From Mimachlamys varia (taxonomy: Eukaryota > Mollusca > Bivalvia > Pectinida > Pectinidae): a stretch of 64,000 nucleotides of DNA. Below the pieces are notes generated by a model. That model was not told the origin of the DNA and made no database searches. It saw only the letters and a program-made list of their open reading frames with translations. The stretch is taken from contig OX392538.1 of assembly GCA_947623455.1 (NCBI GenBank), positions 31,991,001 to 32,055,000 of the forward strand. The letters run 5' to 3'. How positions within the stretch are numbered: the stretch's first letter is position 1; the number at the start of each line of letters is the position of its first letter. Below, piece by piece: positions 48,401 through 61,545 of the stretch. The position numbers and the translations under genes were made by a program.

Positions 48401-51400
48401 TAGTTTACTAAATTATCAATGTTTTATTTGGATTAAGAACACTTTTTGCTGAAATTTTGAAATAATATTTTATTGCGTTCTGGCTAGCGTTAAGATACCA
48501 TCAGATGATATAATACGCAGTTAGCATAGACGGTGCTTGTTGACTCACAGCATGCAGACCAAATAACTGCCCATTTTGGTGTGATTTATACTGACATCAT
48601 CAGAGTCATCTGGTGACGAGCTAATGATTCAGAGATCCAAGGACGATAACTCTAGATAATATCAGAGTGATATTTCAATAGCGCACATACTCGATCGCTG
48701 TATAAATGTCAATGCTGCGAATTATACCGAAACAGATACCTATCTATACCTATATGTGTAGCTGCAGTAATTTGCCTTGCAAATTAGCTAAATATATCCT
48801 TCTTAGCATATAATTTTGTTTGAAGTAAAGTTATATGGGATGCACATCAACCCAATTTTTTTATATATATTTTACAAGAGGAACGGATTATCTGTAAATA
48901 TATTTCTGTTTCACAAAAGAGTGTGTCAATTGTGTTAATTGTTTTGTTTGTTTGTTTGGTTGTTTGTTTGTTGTTGTATTGTTTTCCTTTAATTATCAAC
49001 AAACTACCGATGGTTTATATTTAAGCTTTTGATTAATGACAGGAAGTTGATACGTATAATCTTACGAAGAGACCTAATTATGATATCATGCTGATTCGTG
49101 TAACGCATTACGTACTTTACGAAACGAATTCCCATCACAAAGAAAATGCTCATTTAGAGTCAATTAGAATGAAAGTATTTCAATATGGTTCCGGGCAATC
49201 GTTCATGAAACGCCCCGCTATCGTAATGGAGAAACAACCCCCATTCAGCGTCAGAAGAATATGTCTGACGAAGTCACTTACGTGTAAATATTTTCATACA
49301 CACACCAAGCTAATTCCATAAAAGATAGAGCTGGACTATTTTTTGCTGCACTTGTGGCCCGCGGCTCATCGCGCGGTGATTAGGCAGTGCCGTGTTACAC
49401 ATATCAAGCGTATTATGTCGAGTCTGTAGCTCCCGCCGAGCTCTGCCACTGCGATCTACAGTTTTACATCACAAATCGGGATAATGACTTTTTGAGAAAC
49501 TAAACTCCTTCCTTTGCACAATCATTCTAGTTTTTAAACACATCCTTAAACACTTTTTATGTTTTGGCAGGGACTATTTTTATTTCATGTTATACCGAGA
49601 ATTACATGTTAAGCTGGATAAATGAACCGGAAATTGACATGAAATAATTATATGAACTGTTACCTCTACTGCCATAAAACTTATCAATATCATGCCGGCC
49701 CATGCTTTACGATTGAAACATCCACCATTAAACTCTTCGCTGTCCATAGAAATACAAATACAAAATTACATTTTAGCAAACAAATAATAATAAAAAAGTC
49801 AATATTCAGAAAAAAATGATCATAGAGACCGGTATCTCATTATCAATATGTATGGTTATTGTTACTCGATGAGTGACATTGACGTCTTAATATGCTATTT
49901 TTTATAATTACATATTCATTTTTGAGAGCATGAGTCACCACTCTGTATAAAACCTCTACCTCACCACACCTGTCCGTAATTGTAGGTATCACATTTTTCA
50001 GGAGTCACCCATTCACTTTGATGTGATAAGTATATTGTACCGGCAATGAAACAACAGCATAGTAATCATTTCTTGACCTTTGTCGTTGGACAAGGCCATG
50101 CCCCAGTCACGGACAATACTGGCCAGCGTCTAAGGGTGGACAGGCGCTGGACATATTGATGTGAAGGGGTCAAAGATCTTGTGAGCTTTACATGGCAATG
50201 CCGACAGCTTCGGGTGACATACAATGTAAAACATAAGTTCTACTGTAGCCAACATTGTTATTGCTGATGTAGCACCAACTGCAGTAATGATATTCTGACG
50301 TGCCCCTGTTAGATAAGGACGTCGTTAGGAAGGTCTATAGTTATACTCATCAATCTAGCAGTTCAATATATACAGTGAAACTGTCTGAAGAGAAATCCGC
50401 CTGCACTATACTCAGTCCAAACTTTTAAAAGTTGATTATCTGTTCATATCTGCATAAACATGGCATCCATTCTTAAACGTTCATTACGAAATTGCCAAGT
50501 AATGAAAGATGGCTGATAAAACCCATAAACTCGTGGATGTCAGTGCGCCAAATTAACAAATTATCACCGTTAACGCTCCTTAAAACCTCGCTGTGTTCAT
50601 CCTAAACGATCCCCTGACAAGGTGTTAGTCGATATGCTTAGTGCTAACACGGGCTGTTGACTGTTTAATCTGCTTTTTAATGGTGATTGCCAGTTTTTTT
50701 TCTGCAAAAATCTGTTTAAGATATACATGATGCCATCTAGAGGAAGCGTTTTATTTCTTCTCATATAAAACATTACGCACATTACACTAATCGTTTGATT
50801 TCAAGGTATTGTAACTTTTGTTTCAGATGTAAGCATTATGTTATTTAATCATTATTCATATAATTTGAATTCATAATTTTTGATATTATATTATATGAAT
50901 TAACTGGTAACAGTTTAACATATAAAACATAAACGCTGATTTGCTTTTTAGCTTTTTTAAATATTGTTTTAGATGTATGTAAGTATCGTTTTATCATAAA
51001 AAATATAACACTGAAAATTGTTTTAATTTCTTTTTTTACTTGTTATTTCTGTTATTTCTTCAAATATAAAAAAGGGTTGATTTTGCATCTTAGGTTTAAA
51101 TAATGTTCAGATGTATGAAACTATTTGATTATTATTCATAAAATATGAAAATCGTGTCAGATTATTTTTTAGTTCACTTATTAGAGTTTTTATCTAGTAT
51201 GACGTCATAACGCATTTCAACGGTTCAAGCATTGCAGAGTATGGCATCAATAACGTGCAACGGTGTATTATTCATGATATAGTACTTAGTTATGCTGCTA
51301 CATGGAATAGCACTGTAAGGTATATCTATACTTGTCACATGTAAGTATATCTTAGTATACGTACGCATATCATACATCCCGTAGACTACTCGATCGCTAG

Positions 51401-52248
51401 AGCTTATAAACAAAGACAATGTAAAACGTGGTGTTAAAAATATAATATGATTCATTTGTTCTTTTAACATATACTATATGTTTTGCAATGAAAAAAAAAT
51501 ATTTTGTTTATTTTCTAATTTCAGGTATATTTGTATACTATTGTATTCAAATTAGTATACAAGTAATATATTTTATTTGTCAACTGCTCATATTCGCGAG
51601 GATGCTAATATTTCCTAATTCGAGAAAGAATCAAACATTAAAATTTAAAACCTCGGGAAATATTTTGTTCGTGGTCATATAATTAAGGATTCGCATATAC
51701 GCAAAAGCAAACCCTTGCTCGGTTTCAGAAAGAAAATCGCGAAATTTTAAACTCGCGAAAATTAGCAACCCTATAGAATCTGGTAAAAGGGAATATACTA
51801 CATGAGTTACTGTTTCAGCATCGAGATTTAAACGTTTTGACCCTTGAACTTTTAAAAGCAGGAGCACCCACTGACCTGCCAGGCGCATGTAGTCTATAAA
51901 TCCTTGAATGGATTATTGACAGATGGCATCGAAATGTGCAACAGATTCCATACAGGAACGTTGACATTTACACGAGAAACTGATGTTTAAAGGGAACATT
52001 ACAAATACTGAAGCAATGATGGCTTTGTTGCAAAATCGGTAATAGATTTCATATTGTTAGCCGTTTTCTCTTCCTGTTTTTCTAGGTAAAATACAAACAT
52101 GTGTATTGATGAATTGGGTGATTCTATTTCAGGAGCTGTCTATTAATGCCTAAGTGTAAATACTTTTTCGTAGCTTACAAATTACATTGGTTCACCAAAT
52201 TACATGATACGCAAATTTGTATATATATTTTTGCTCGAATCATGATTT
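45446..52248. other. Intron 1, long unique block
   Basis: No repeats of note apart from A/T runs. Two patches are less AT-rich and could be conserved non-coding DNA: about 47590-48120 and 49340-49460 (contains CCCGCGGCTCATCGCGCGG). No gene recognised. Confidence 0.4.
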
Positions 52249-52472
52249 AGTTTGGTTTAGTTTATTTTGATTTACGTCCTATTAACAGTCGTTGTCATTT
52301 AGGACGTGTCAGGTTAAGGAGGTGGAGGACAGCCGGAATACCCGAAAAAAACCACCGACCTACGGTGGTCAGTACCTGGCAACTGTTCCACATGGGTTTC
52401 AAACTCGGAACTCAGAGGTTGAGGCCTAGTGGTAGAATGTGGGGACACTTTAAACACTCGGCCACGTGTCCC
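52249..52472 (-). mobile_element. tRNA-derived SINE (family S1), minus strand, in intron 1
   Basis: Minus-strand head at 52472 (GGGGACACGTGGCCGAGTGT) then the diverged B box (AGTTTGAAACCC), GGTACTGACC, GGGTATTCCGGCTGTCC and AATAGGACGTAAATC near 52270. The A box is degenerate. Confidence 0.85.
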
Positions 52473-52999
52473 CTGATTGAATGAACTTCTTACAACGGAA
52501 GGATATAATATATATTTGAATTTATTGTTTCTTGCAAATCATATGCATGTTTTCTTAACAGTAAATAATTTGAGAATAAACTGCATTGCCATTTTCCTCC
52601 ATATATCTTCTCAACATATTTTTTCGTTGTTCAAATTGATATTTTTTCCCTCCTTAGGCCGAAATATTAAAACCATATACTTAAGAAATGTGTGTGCTTG
52701 GCGTTATTCCAAAATTTTGAATTCCTTGCAAATACTTGTCTTCTGTGATCCGAACACGTGCGTGTTACTTGGTGTTACGTGCAGTAATACATTAGCAGTA
52801 GAGAAGTTTAATTTTGACAGCTCTTTGAATTTGTTTGAAGTTTTTATCTATTGCGTTTTCATAACTGAAAATAACTCCCTCAGGGTGTGTAAAAAAATCA
52901 AAGTATAAATTAAAACCGACAATATTGCCTTACTGCATGAAAGTGCACACGGGATAAAAAGTGCACGTGGGACGTTTTTGAACATTGTGGTACACGAAG

Positions 53000-53960
53000 T
53001 GTTTTTTCTATACATTTACACTATGTATGATAACTGCTTGACAACTGTGATAGGGTTATGCAATAATTTTGTAAAGATGGCTGATAACATAATTATCGAC
53101 TGTTACTTTAATTTGATTCATGTTATGCAGTTTAAATGAAGCATTAGGTTTGATAATTATGTATAATTAGCAATCCTCACTTGCAAAGGTTGTTAACATT
53201 GTGTTTCTAATTACTGCTATCATATAATACTGCTAATTACTTAGTAATTATAAAAACACATGTCCCTTTGAAGTTTGATGGAAATCAGTAATTACTTTGC
53301 TAAAGGTGATATTAATGGACTACGTCAGATGTGAAATCAAGCAAGCCTTTTATGTATATGGTCAAACGTTAATTTAACTGATTAACACGTTAACATATAT
53401 CATTACACATTCGTTGTTGTTATTGTTCAGACATTTTCCACAGGTGTCCTGTTTGGGAAGAAAGCACTTAATGAATGTCAGCTGTGTGTATGTTAATTGC
53501 TTATATAGAACTGCATTATCTGTCCCACACAGGCATACAACATAAATAAGCCTTAATTTGTCTAATTCATGTGCACACCAATTAGAACTGTCAAAGATCA
53601 CCGCACAGAATATCACAAAAAAATAATGGCGCAGATCATGCAGTAATCAAGCTGACATAATTAAGCCTCACGCGGAGCTATTTATTTCTTTGATATGCCC
53701 TTGCATAACTTACTAAAGTCATTTAACCATGCAAAGTAATCATCTAATCATGTTTGAGAATTTCTTTTCATGTGGACAATCACATGATATCAATTATTTC
53801 ATTCCATATCAGAAAATTAGAATAAAAAAACATGCTCTGCACATTAACATGTCTTTGTTATCGAAGTAACTTGCGTCAAACTTATCCTTGAATCCTTCGA
53901 GTTGTTCAAGTGAAAGTGATCAAGCCTATTCGTTAACTGACAGGTAGTGTACTGAAAACG
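53000..53960. promoter_or_regulatory. Candidate enhancer block in intron 1
   Basis: Repeat-free stretch with many TAAT-type homeodomain cores (for example GCTAATTACTTAGTAATTA at 53232-53250, CATAATTAAGC near 53655), an ATGCAAAG octamer half (near 53730) and TCAAAGATCA (near 53590), which resembles a TCF/LEF site. It lies about 4-5 kb downstream of exon 1. Inference only. Confidence 0.2.
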
Positions 53961-56900
53961 CCTACAGCATCGATTTAAACCCTAAATCCTAACAGTTAAT
54001 TGATAATAAAGAAACGAAATGTTCCCCAGGTAGAAAATACCAACAATCAAAAAGTTTTAAATTTGTAGTCAGTGTATAAGCCAGCGGAGAAACCAGACAA
54101 GACTAGGTTTTGTGGTAAGTATAACAAAAAGGACTCGATGAGGTTGGAGATGTTATCGAATCCTCTGTTGTAAATGGTTGTTAAAGGAGAGGAGAGAACT
54201 TTACCGTGCTTTCTAGCCGATCCATTGTTTATGAATGTGTTCAGCTTAGAAGATTGGTCACCAATTTCCCCCAATTTACGAACCTATTACACCGTGGATA
54301 ATAAGGTTCGACACGAAACTACGATCCGGCTCTACGCCTATATAGGAAATACTGAGACTTTTTAAAACTCGTGTAAACTAATCGTGAACAGGCTGAACTC
54401 AAAACAGTCTTATCAGGAAAGGCCATCACTAGCCCTGCCGAGAGTAACACGTATTTATGTATATATAATGTATCGACAATCCCGCGACACCGGTGACAGG
54501 GCTAACACGGTACCCGAGACTTGTTCTGGTGACCAGGACTGGCTTGTACATCGACTAAAAACGCACAGTCTAATGTATCTCTAATGTTACAAATTTGTTG
54601 GGGGTTTTTTTTCATGAAAATCTATCACATTATGCGTTTTCTTTTCCAGTTGTAATGATATTTTTTTTATTGAATGATGAAGGTTATTATTTGTTATGTG
54701 TAGAAGATTTACTACGTATTCAGCATACTTCCACAAATTTAGTGGAGGTATGATCGTTCAATATATTATGTTCATGTGCTAATGGGTTTTCTCGATACAA
54801 TATTTATGAAGTCATGTGTTCAATAACGTGACATGTACTTGGATGTGATCTAGATTTTACATGGTCGATGACACAGAGAACGCTTCCCTTCCTGAACATC
54901 TGGTCTTATTCTCCCGTATTTGTTTATGGGGTTCCAAGTAAATCTTTTGTTATATTAACATTACTAAATGTAGGCTGTATGATTCTTTGCTCTCGCTATA
55001 AAATAAGTTATTATGTAGATGCAAATAAGCATTCTTAATATATATATATATATACAAAATAATATATTAAACTTATTCTAACAGAAATGTATTTATTCAT
55101 TTTATTGAATAAAATTGATACATGTGATTTGAAATCTGCCTAGCCTGAAGTGTGTTGGTCCAAATCAAGGTCATTTTTATCAAGTGAAGTATCCTAAGTG
55201 TTTAAGGCTTATTTTGTGGTTACATATCAGAATATGTAATATTTTTCATAATTACATAGCTACATTAATTTTCAATGCAGAATTAAAATACTGAATTTAT
55301 TGGAATTTATTGTTTTTAAAAAAATGTCAACAGAGTGTATGGACCTACTGAGCCATTCTCTATCAGTTTGTTCCCTTATCTTCCATAGAAATACTTCTCG
55401 GCTTATTTACATCCGTTTGCCTCCGAAGAATTACATTTTGTAAATAAATGTCATAATAAAACTTGTTATTTATTTATTTGAATACGAAACTAAAGGTTTA
55501 CATAAGTAATACAATACTACATGTGCTTTTTCATATCGCAATCACCAAGCGTCTGTCGAATATTGACTTTTTGTGCCTTCACATAACATCGGGCAATGAA
55601 AGCGTTCATGAGAGCGATGTTTGTTCCAATTTTCGCCAAGACACACTTTTCGAGCTCTTTATCGATACCACAACACTAGCACGAAGCGTTGGAAGTTGGT
55701 ATTATGTGAAAATTATCACAGTGCTGATAATTAAATTAGCGGTGTGGCGTCGGTGTAACGGGCAGGACGGAGGTTTTTTAGGCTCCTATAGGAACTACCG
55801 AGCGCCATAGATACTATAAATTGTGTCGAAGTTATATGTTCGCACTGGCGTCTTCGTGATGAATACAATATAACTAGGAGAGAATAAATGGAATATCATA
55901 AAAGCTAGATAAACTCGTGGCAGTGCTTGCTTATGACGCATGCAATAAACATGTTCATAATCTGAAAAAAAATGTTGGTGTTACTTTTCTATTTTTAGTT
56001 GTTTTGAATTTCAAACCAAAACATTTCTTTTAAAAAATAGTCTTATTTTCAGAATTTTTTAATTACAATACAGTGTAAAATTTGTTTTGGTACATGTTTT
56101 TACTTGTATAACATATTATTATTATAAAATAGTACACTGATTATATAATTAGCCTTATTGTTGAGTACCTAGTTTTGCTTTTTTCCATGTATTTTTAATT
56201 TTTCGATTTAGACATTTTCCCTTTGTGTTAAGAATTTCCCATGAAATTATGTTATGGCTTTCAGACCTCAGAGCTTAACTATTTCCAATTTGGTGTCCTT
56301 GTGTTAAAAAACCTGAATGGTGCTCAGACTTATTCTACTTTAATGGTCTCTTTGAAAACATATAATATGTTCGATATCTTACTTAAGTGGTATAGACATG
56401 TCAATTAGAGGCTATTCTACTGCTAACGATCAGAGGTCCTGCCCAGCGGTATTGTTCGAGACTATGTGGCAACCCAGCATAGGTGGTCCACCACACCCCT
56501 CAAACCAATAGTTTATTTTAGCAAAGACTACTATTTGGTACACATTTACTGCTTTTCTATATAATTTAAATTTTAACATCAATTCAATGGTAGGATTAAT
56601 TATTTCAATTTTTTTATAATACCAAAAGCATGTTTTGCTGCCAATGGTAAAAAATTAGACTTCTTAACTGTTACAAAAAAATCAGTGATCATTACTTATA
56701 TATTGGTGTTAATAAGATTTAAAAAATTGACATAGATTGACAATTAATGATATTGTCAATAATAAAAATATGTTGATATATCATGTTTCGACAGCATACC
56801 TGATAATGAAATAATACTATTTATGAAATTCTTTTCTACTATGCCAACCTAAAAACGGTATTTTACCAAGAAAGTATTACACATACCATAAAAATGCAAC

Positions 56901-58119
56901 GATACTATTTTTGATATTTTCTTCCAGACCGTTTTAAACGTTATTCTATGAAGAGAGTATTGCAAATAATTCAATGGTATCATATTGACATAATCTAACT
57001 TTAAAACGTATCCTCTACATACTTTACATTAACATAGATCACCACGTTTTATCTAACTAGCGCCATCTGTTGTTGAAGTGTTACGTATTTTAATTCTGAA
57101 CTGGCTGCCATATATCATTACAACACCAGTAAATAATTTATAAACTGTTGTCTTTGTACTTTCCATCCCTTGGCAGATATTGATTTCTGGCGTGGATTTT
57201 TAATATGAAATGTACACGTTTCCAAGCAGTCTGGTATATGTAGATTTCATTTTTTTCAACACTTATTGATTACCTATGGCCTATTACAGTGCATTATTTA
57301 TTATCTCCTCAGCATCCACGATATAGCTTATACCATGTTTGTCTAATGTTGTGTCCCTGATATATATCCTTCAATCAATGTAAATCAAGGTAATTTTCCT
57401 CCCTGCTTCCTGTTTTCATTCAGAACAACAGCCAGAATATGAAATATTAAATTCGACAATTTTATTAAAATGGTTTGGGTTTTTTTTTTCAAATAAAGCT
57501 ATCAGTTATTTATGAACCAGTTTGATATACATGATTCAGTTTATTTTTATAACGAAAATAATGGAGAGGAAGAAAAATATTAACACTGACATTCTCCCTT
57601 TTACAGGTAAACTAGCAATTATGTACAGGTAAGCCTAGTGGCCAGACAACACCCTGACCATGTGTCTGTCCCACAACGTAAATAAATCGCCTCTGACCAG
57701 TACATTTATAAGGACAAGGATAGGTTGAATTGAAGGAATGTTTCACGGAAGTTAAAAAAAGAGGTTAAAATACATCTGATACAGAATACCTTTTCACGAT
57801 AGCCCGCGGTGACGTTAAGACGTCTTTTAGTCCATGTAAACTGTGTGTTCTGTATGAAAACTAAAGCAATGATCCCACTGAATCTCTTTATCAATCGTGT
57901 ACAATACACCGTATCTCACACACAGTGGTCTATACCTATGTCAATATTGACTTAGAGGAAAAAAGGCAGCGCATGTAAACTTCATCGACATAACACGATA
58001 TTACACCGAAATGTAAACATATATCATTTTAACTATTAATACACACACGATTTCTGACTCTTTCCCTTAAAGCTAGATACATTAGGTTATGAGTAAAGAG
58101 CAACATTGAAACAACTTAC
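53961..58119. other. Intron 1, 5'-proximal unique sequence
   Basis: AT-rich with A/T runs. The 115-codon frame at 55463-55810 and others are unrecognised. Confidence 0.4.
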
Positions 58120-58195
58120 CTGAACTTATTGTTAAGAACAAGCTTCCACATATCACAGCCGGTAAAACATATAGCCACGAGCACATGGCTGACAT
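58120..58195 (-). CDS. bambi: BAMBI-like pseudoreceptor, coding exon 1 (signal peptide)
   Basis: The exon encodes residues 1-25 plus the first base of codon 26. The peptide begins MSAMCSW and is followed by a hydrophobic stretch ending in small residues (TISSG), a secretory signal peptide. Its donor reads CAG|GTAAGT, a near-consensus site, in phase 1, which matches the phase-1 acceptor of the ectodomain exon at 16744. An in-frame TAA sits 21 nt upstream of the ATG (58216-58214), so this is the first in-frame start of the exon; a second ATG at codon 4 has a better context (gccATGt). Assignment rests on phase, signal peptide, splice site and strand agreement across a 41-kb intron. A different, unseen first exon nearer exon 2 cannot be excluded. 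Vertebrate BAMBI also has three exons, with the signal peptide in the first (from memory). Confidence 0.72.
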
Positions 58196-58239
58196 GTAAA
58201 CACTAGTTTTTCTTTAGTAAATCCCAATAGTTGGTTTTT

Positions 58240-58475
58240 TCGCTACGTGTGTATATACATATATATATAAATATATATGTGACTTGCACGAGGGTAATCG
58301 GCCTGTCAAACCATGCCGCTGTCCGTGTAACTGACTATAGCTATAGAGAGAGCAGGCTTTCTGTGGTATACACTGCTCCACTGACTATCGTACAGTGTTA
58401 CAGCCTGGACCGTAACGCCAATTCTCGACTTGCCATTCTGATAACATCCCCGGCCGATGATTGGTCGTCGAGTTC
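58240..58475 (-). promoter_or_regulatory. Candidate promoter region of the BAMBI-like gene
   Basis: Upstream of the ATG at 58195 the minus strand has a CCAAT box (CCAATCA, about 58463-58458) next to a short GC-rich CGGCCGGGG segment, and a TATA-like run at about 58282-58255. That run overlaps a TA-rich microsatellite-like stretch, so it could be chance. No strong initiator or CpG-rich block is visible. A further untranslated exon upstream is possible. Confidence 0.25.
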
Positions 58476-58917
58476 TACCTAATAAACTTCAACAGAACCG
58501 AGTGTTTACTAATAATAATGTAGCCACGGTTAGATGATTTTGACGCTAGGCAGAAAAGGCATCGTTTGAGTAACAGAGCTATTTGTTATGTCTCAATCTG
58601 TCATAACGTATTTCGAGCTATGCCGGGTACTTGGATGATTAATGAGAGGCAATTTGAAAAGCTAGACATATTGACAATTGTAAATCCTACTACGTAGATA
58701 TTATACCAAGCTTCTGTACAAATATTTGTATATTAGAAATATCTAATTTGTGGTCTCTGTTTTACAGAGAATATGATTGACATTTATTGCTAGAAACATT
58801 ATTTTGTTATGTTTATTGATAGAACCGTTTGGATTGTTAAATTGTGCCATGGGTTTCTCTTTCGCATTATAGTCTAAACATTGCTGGGTTCTATTTGTGT
58901 TTACATTATCCTCGCCA

Positions 58918-58955
<38 letters not shown>
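58918..58955. repeat. (TA)n microsatellite upstream of the gene
   Basis: About 18 uninterrupted TA/AT units. Confidence 0.95.
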
Positions 58956-58956
<1 letters not shown>

Positions 58957-58959
58957 TTG

Positions 58960-60349
58960 CACACGCTCTATACATTTTCTGTTGTTAAACAGCAAAAAAC
59001 CAATATGGCGTAAAAACCGTGCAGACGCACCGTACCGAGATTGACAGTTATCTATATCATGAAATACGAAAACAAATATGTTTCAGTTATATTGTCGCAT
59101 TCATTGTTTTTCTAATGTATTGCAAAAGTGTTTTGTAAAAATGAATAATCCATTTATTCACATAAAGATTATTTCGCTATCGCGCAGACTTTAAAACACC
59201 ACAATGAAAGACAACATACTGGATATGATATCAATAATGTCAATATGGAGACCATCTTTAATAATCTCAAATCGTCCGATTTTTAACTTTATTATTAAAT
59301 ATTGCAACAAGCTTTTTTAACAACATACTTGTAAAATAAAGTATATTTGGTTTTTATTAAATCTGTCTGTTGCAATTTAAGTGCGTTTGGCACTTCAAAG
59401 AATGGAAAAGTTTTGTCTGCATACATAAAAAACACAATTTATAAACAATGTGAGTTATTGCTTTTCAATTATTGATATTCATTTCCATGAAATTGCTTTG
59501 AACAATGTGATGAAAGAATGATATATATTCGCCCGTGCTTTAAATGTAAACGAATAGTTGAATTCGTGATTTGTCAAAGTTTTTATTACTTTGGAGTTAA
59601 CGCGAGAATTAATATCTCGCGAAATTAACATGATTTTCTTAATTTAACCTCTTTTATCGAAGCAAAAGTTGCTGCTGTTTTTGTTTATAGGACACAGAAG
59701 TAAAACACTTAATATATTGATATATTTCATTTCATATGTTTTTTTCTGGAACAAAAAAAAAATAGATCTGCATTGATATTACTAACAATCAATATTTTCT
59801 GTTCTTACTGAATATGAGAGCTAATCGTCAGTTTTCCTATGCGCTATCGTTAAAGGGACGGCACAGGCATTGCTTACATTGAAGACAACGTACCTCTTGA
59901 AAACAGTTATACATTAATGCAATCAGGATTTTTTTTATTTCATCATCGATTATGTTTCATTGGTTGAACTTTCACATCCAGAACAATTTGTGATTAATAT
60001 ATTTTTGTGTCTTTTCTTAACAATAGATATTGTAAGCCATTCATTTTAACTTTCAATTTCGCATTTGACCGATACAACCTGCTTCAATACGTTAAAGGTA
60101 AACAATATATCATGCAATCAATTTTAGAATCCAGATACTGATCATGACTGATACCAGGCCTTTATCGTATCAGTCTTTCAGTTTATCAAGATACATTTGT
60201 TCACTGGTCGTTTTTGGAGCTTAACGTTGAGCCATTTTTCGTTCTGTCCCGCAATTGGGCTCTATTTTGTGTTTTATAAACATGTAGTTTTCTCTTGTCT
60301 TGAAAAAATGTTTCTGTCGCCATCATTAATTAAGATAAGGTGTTGCCAC
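58960..60349. other. 5' flank, unique AT-rich sequence
   Basis: No ORF or element recognised. Confidence 0.45.
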
Positions 60350-60499
60350 ATGAGAAATAATTGGATCAAGAACATTTGAAACATAAAAAGAAACATTTTA
60401 CAAACACAGTACTACAATGAACAAATGAGAAATAATTGGATCATGAACATTTGAAACGTAAAAAGAAACATTTTACAAACACAGTACTAAAATGTATTT
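60350..60499 (+). repeat. 75-bp tandem duplication
   Basis: ATGAGAAATAATTGGATCA through ACAAACACAGTACTA occurs twice, starting at 60350 and 60425, with only a few differences: a recent duplication. Confidence 0.95.
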
Positions 60500-60799
60500 C
60501 ATGTTTTCAAATATTCATGTATTTATGACATTTCGCTAACTTTTAATTTGTATGAGCTCTGCTGGTAAAACTACTTCTGAATGAACACTAACTATGACTT
60601 AAGACCACTTTGGATATCTAGTATTAGGCCTCCAGAATCAACGATGAACATTTAAAATGGAACATTGGTATGGCGCGGTGTTATTCATTATTTACATACT
60701 GTATTTTTACAAAATTACAAAAGTTCCAGCCCACATTTGTGGCGAGTTTATTCCATGAAAATTATATCAATTTGTAGATTGATATAACTTTCTAAATGA

Positions 60800-61215
60800 T
60801 AATTAAAAGTCAGAGAAGGCGTCAACAAAACCATAATCCGAACTCAAAATCGATTAAAGTAGAGACAGAGTACGAACAAAGGAAAGATTGACATGGAGAC
60901 CCTCTTTAAAGTACAAGAGAACAAGACCAGGTGTTCCGGAAGAGTAAGCGTCTTCATCGACGACACCCGCCATGTAAATCTTGGTCACATTCAAGTGAAC
61001 ATCATGTCCTCAAATGAGAACCGAGTCATCACTGGCAATCAAAACAAGTAAGAACGCTAATAGCAAACCCCAAAACGTTCATCTTCATATCACACAATGC
61101 AGAATATATTTTTTCGAAGAGATCAAGATGGCGACCATAAAACTTGCCAATAGTCTTCATTAACCTGTATCTCTTAAATACTTGTGCCTTAAGTTTGTTC
61201 GTCAGCAGTTGACAT
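60800..61215 (+). repeat. Dispersed repeat family R3, copy 3 (longest)
   Basis: Runs from GCGTCAACAAAACCATAATC through the TTCCGGAAGAGTAAGCG core to CCTGTATCTCTTAAATAC. Closely parallels 35090-35490. Confidence 0.8.
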
Positions 61216-61354
61216 CTATCAAGAAAATCTCGATATTCAGAGCAAGCCCTAGAATAACGAATCAACTGCGACATGTCAACACGTAGGATGGAGAAGCAAT
61301 GATGTTACTGTCACGAAAGGGTAACTTCACGATCGGAAAATCGAAATTATTACG

Positions 61355-61545
61355 TCTATCATACAGCTTAGTAGTAAGTTACCAATCACAACAAGTAAGC
61401 ATACTAATACTTAGTATACTTAGTAAACAAAGATACAAAATATTTCTCGATGAAATCAAGATGTTGACCATAACACTTGCCCATAATATTCGTCAACCTG
61501 CATCTCTCGTATCCATGTGCCGTAAGTTTCTGATATCAATCACGA
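61355..61545 (+). repeat. Dispersed repeat family R3, 3' part repeated next to copy 3
   Basis: ACCAATCACAACAAGTAAGC, AATATTTCTCGATGAAATCA and CAACCTGCATCTCTCGTATC match the second half of copy 1, giving a local direct repeat of the 3' part. Confidence 0.7.

Larger units (their letters stand above)
16745..58119 (-). other. Intron 1 of the BAMBI-like gene (~41.4 kb)
   Basis: The intron runs from donor GTAAGT at 58119 to an acceptor ending ttacag at 16745. It is phase 1. No nested protein-coding gene was recognised: the longest open frames inside are 80-145 residues and match nothing I know. Its content is SINE copies (two full-length-type, two truncated), a DIRS-like recombinase scrap, four ~390-bp TTAA-flanked elements, several minisatellites and unique AT-rich DNA. 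Long first introns of signalling genes often hold enhancers; that is inference here. Confidence 0.7.
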
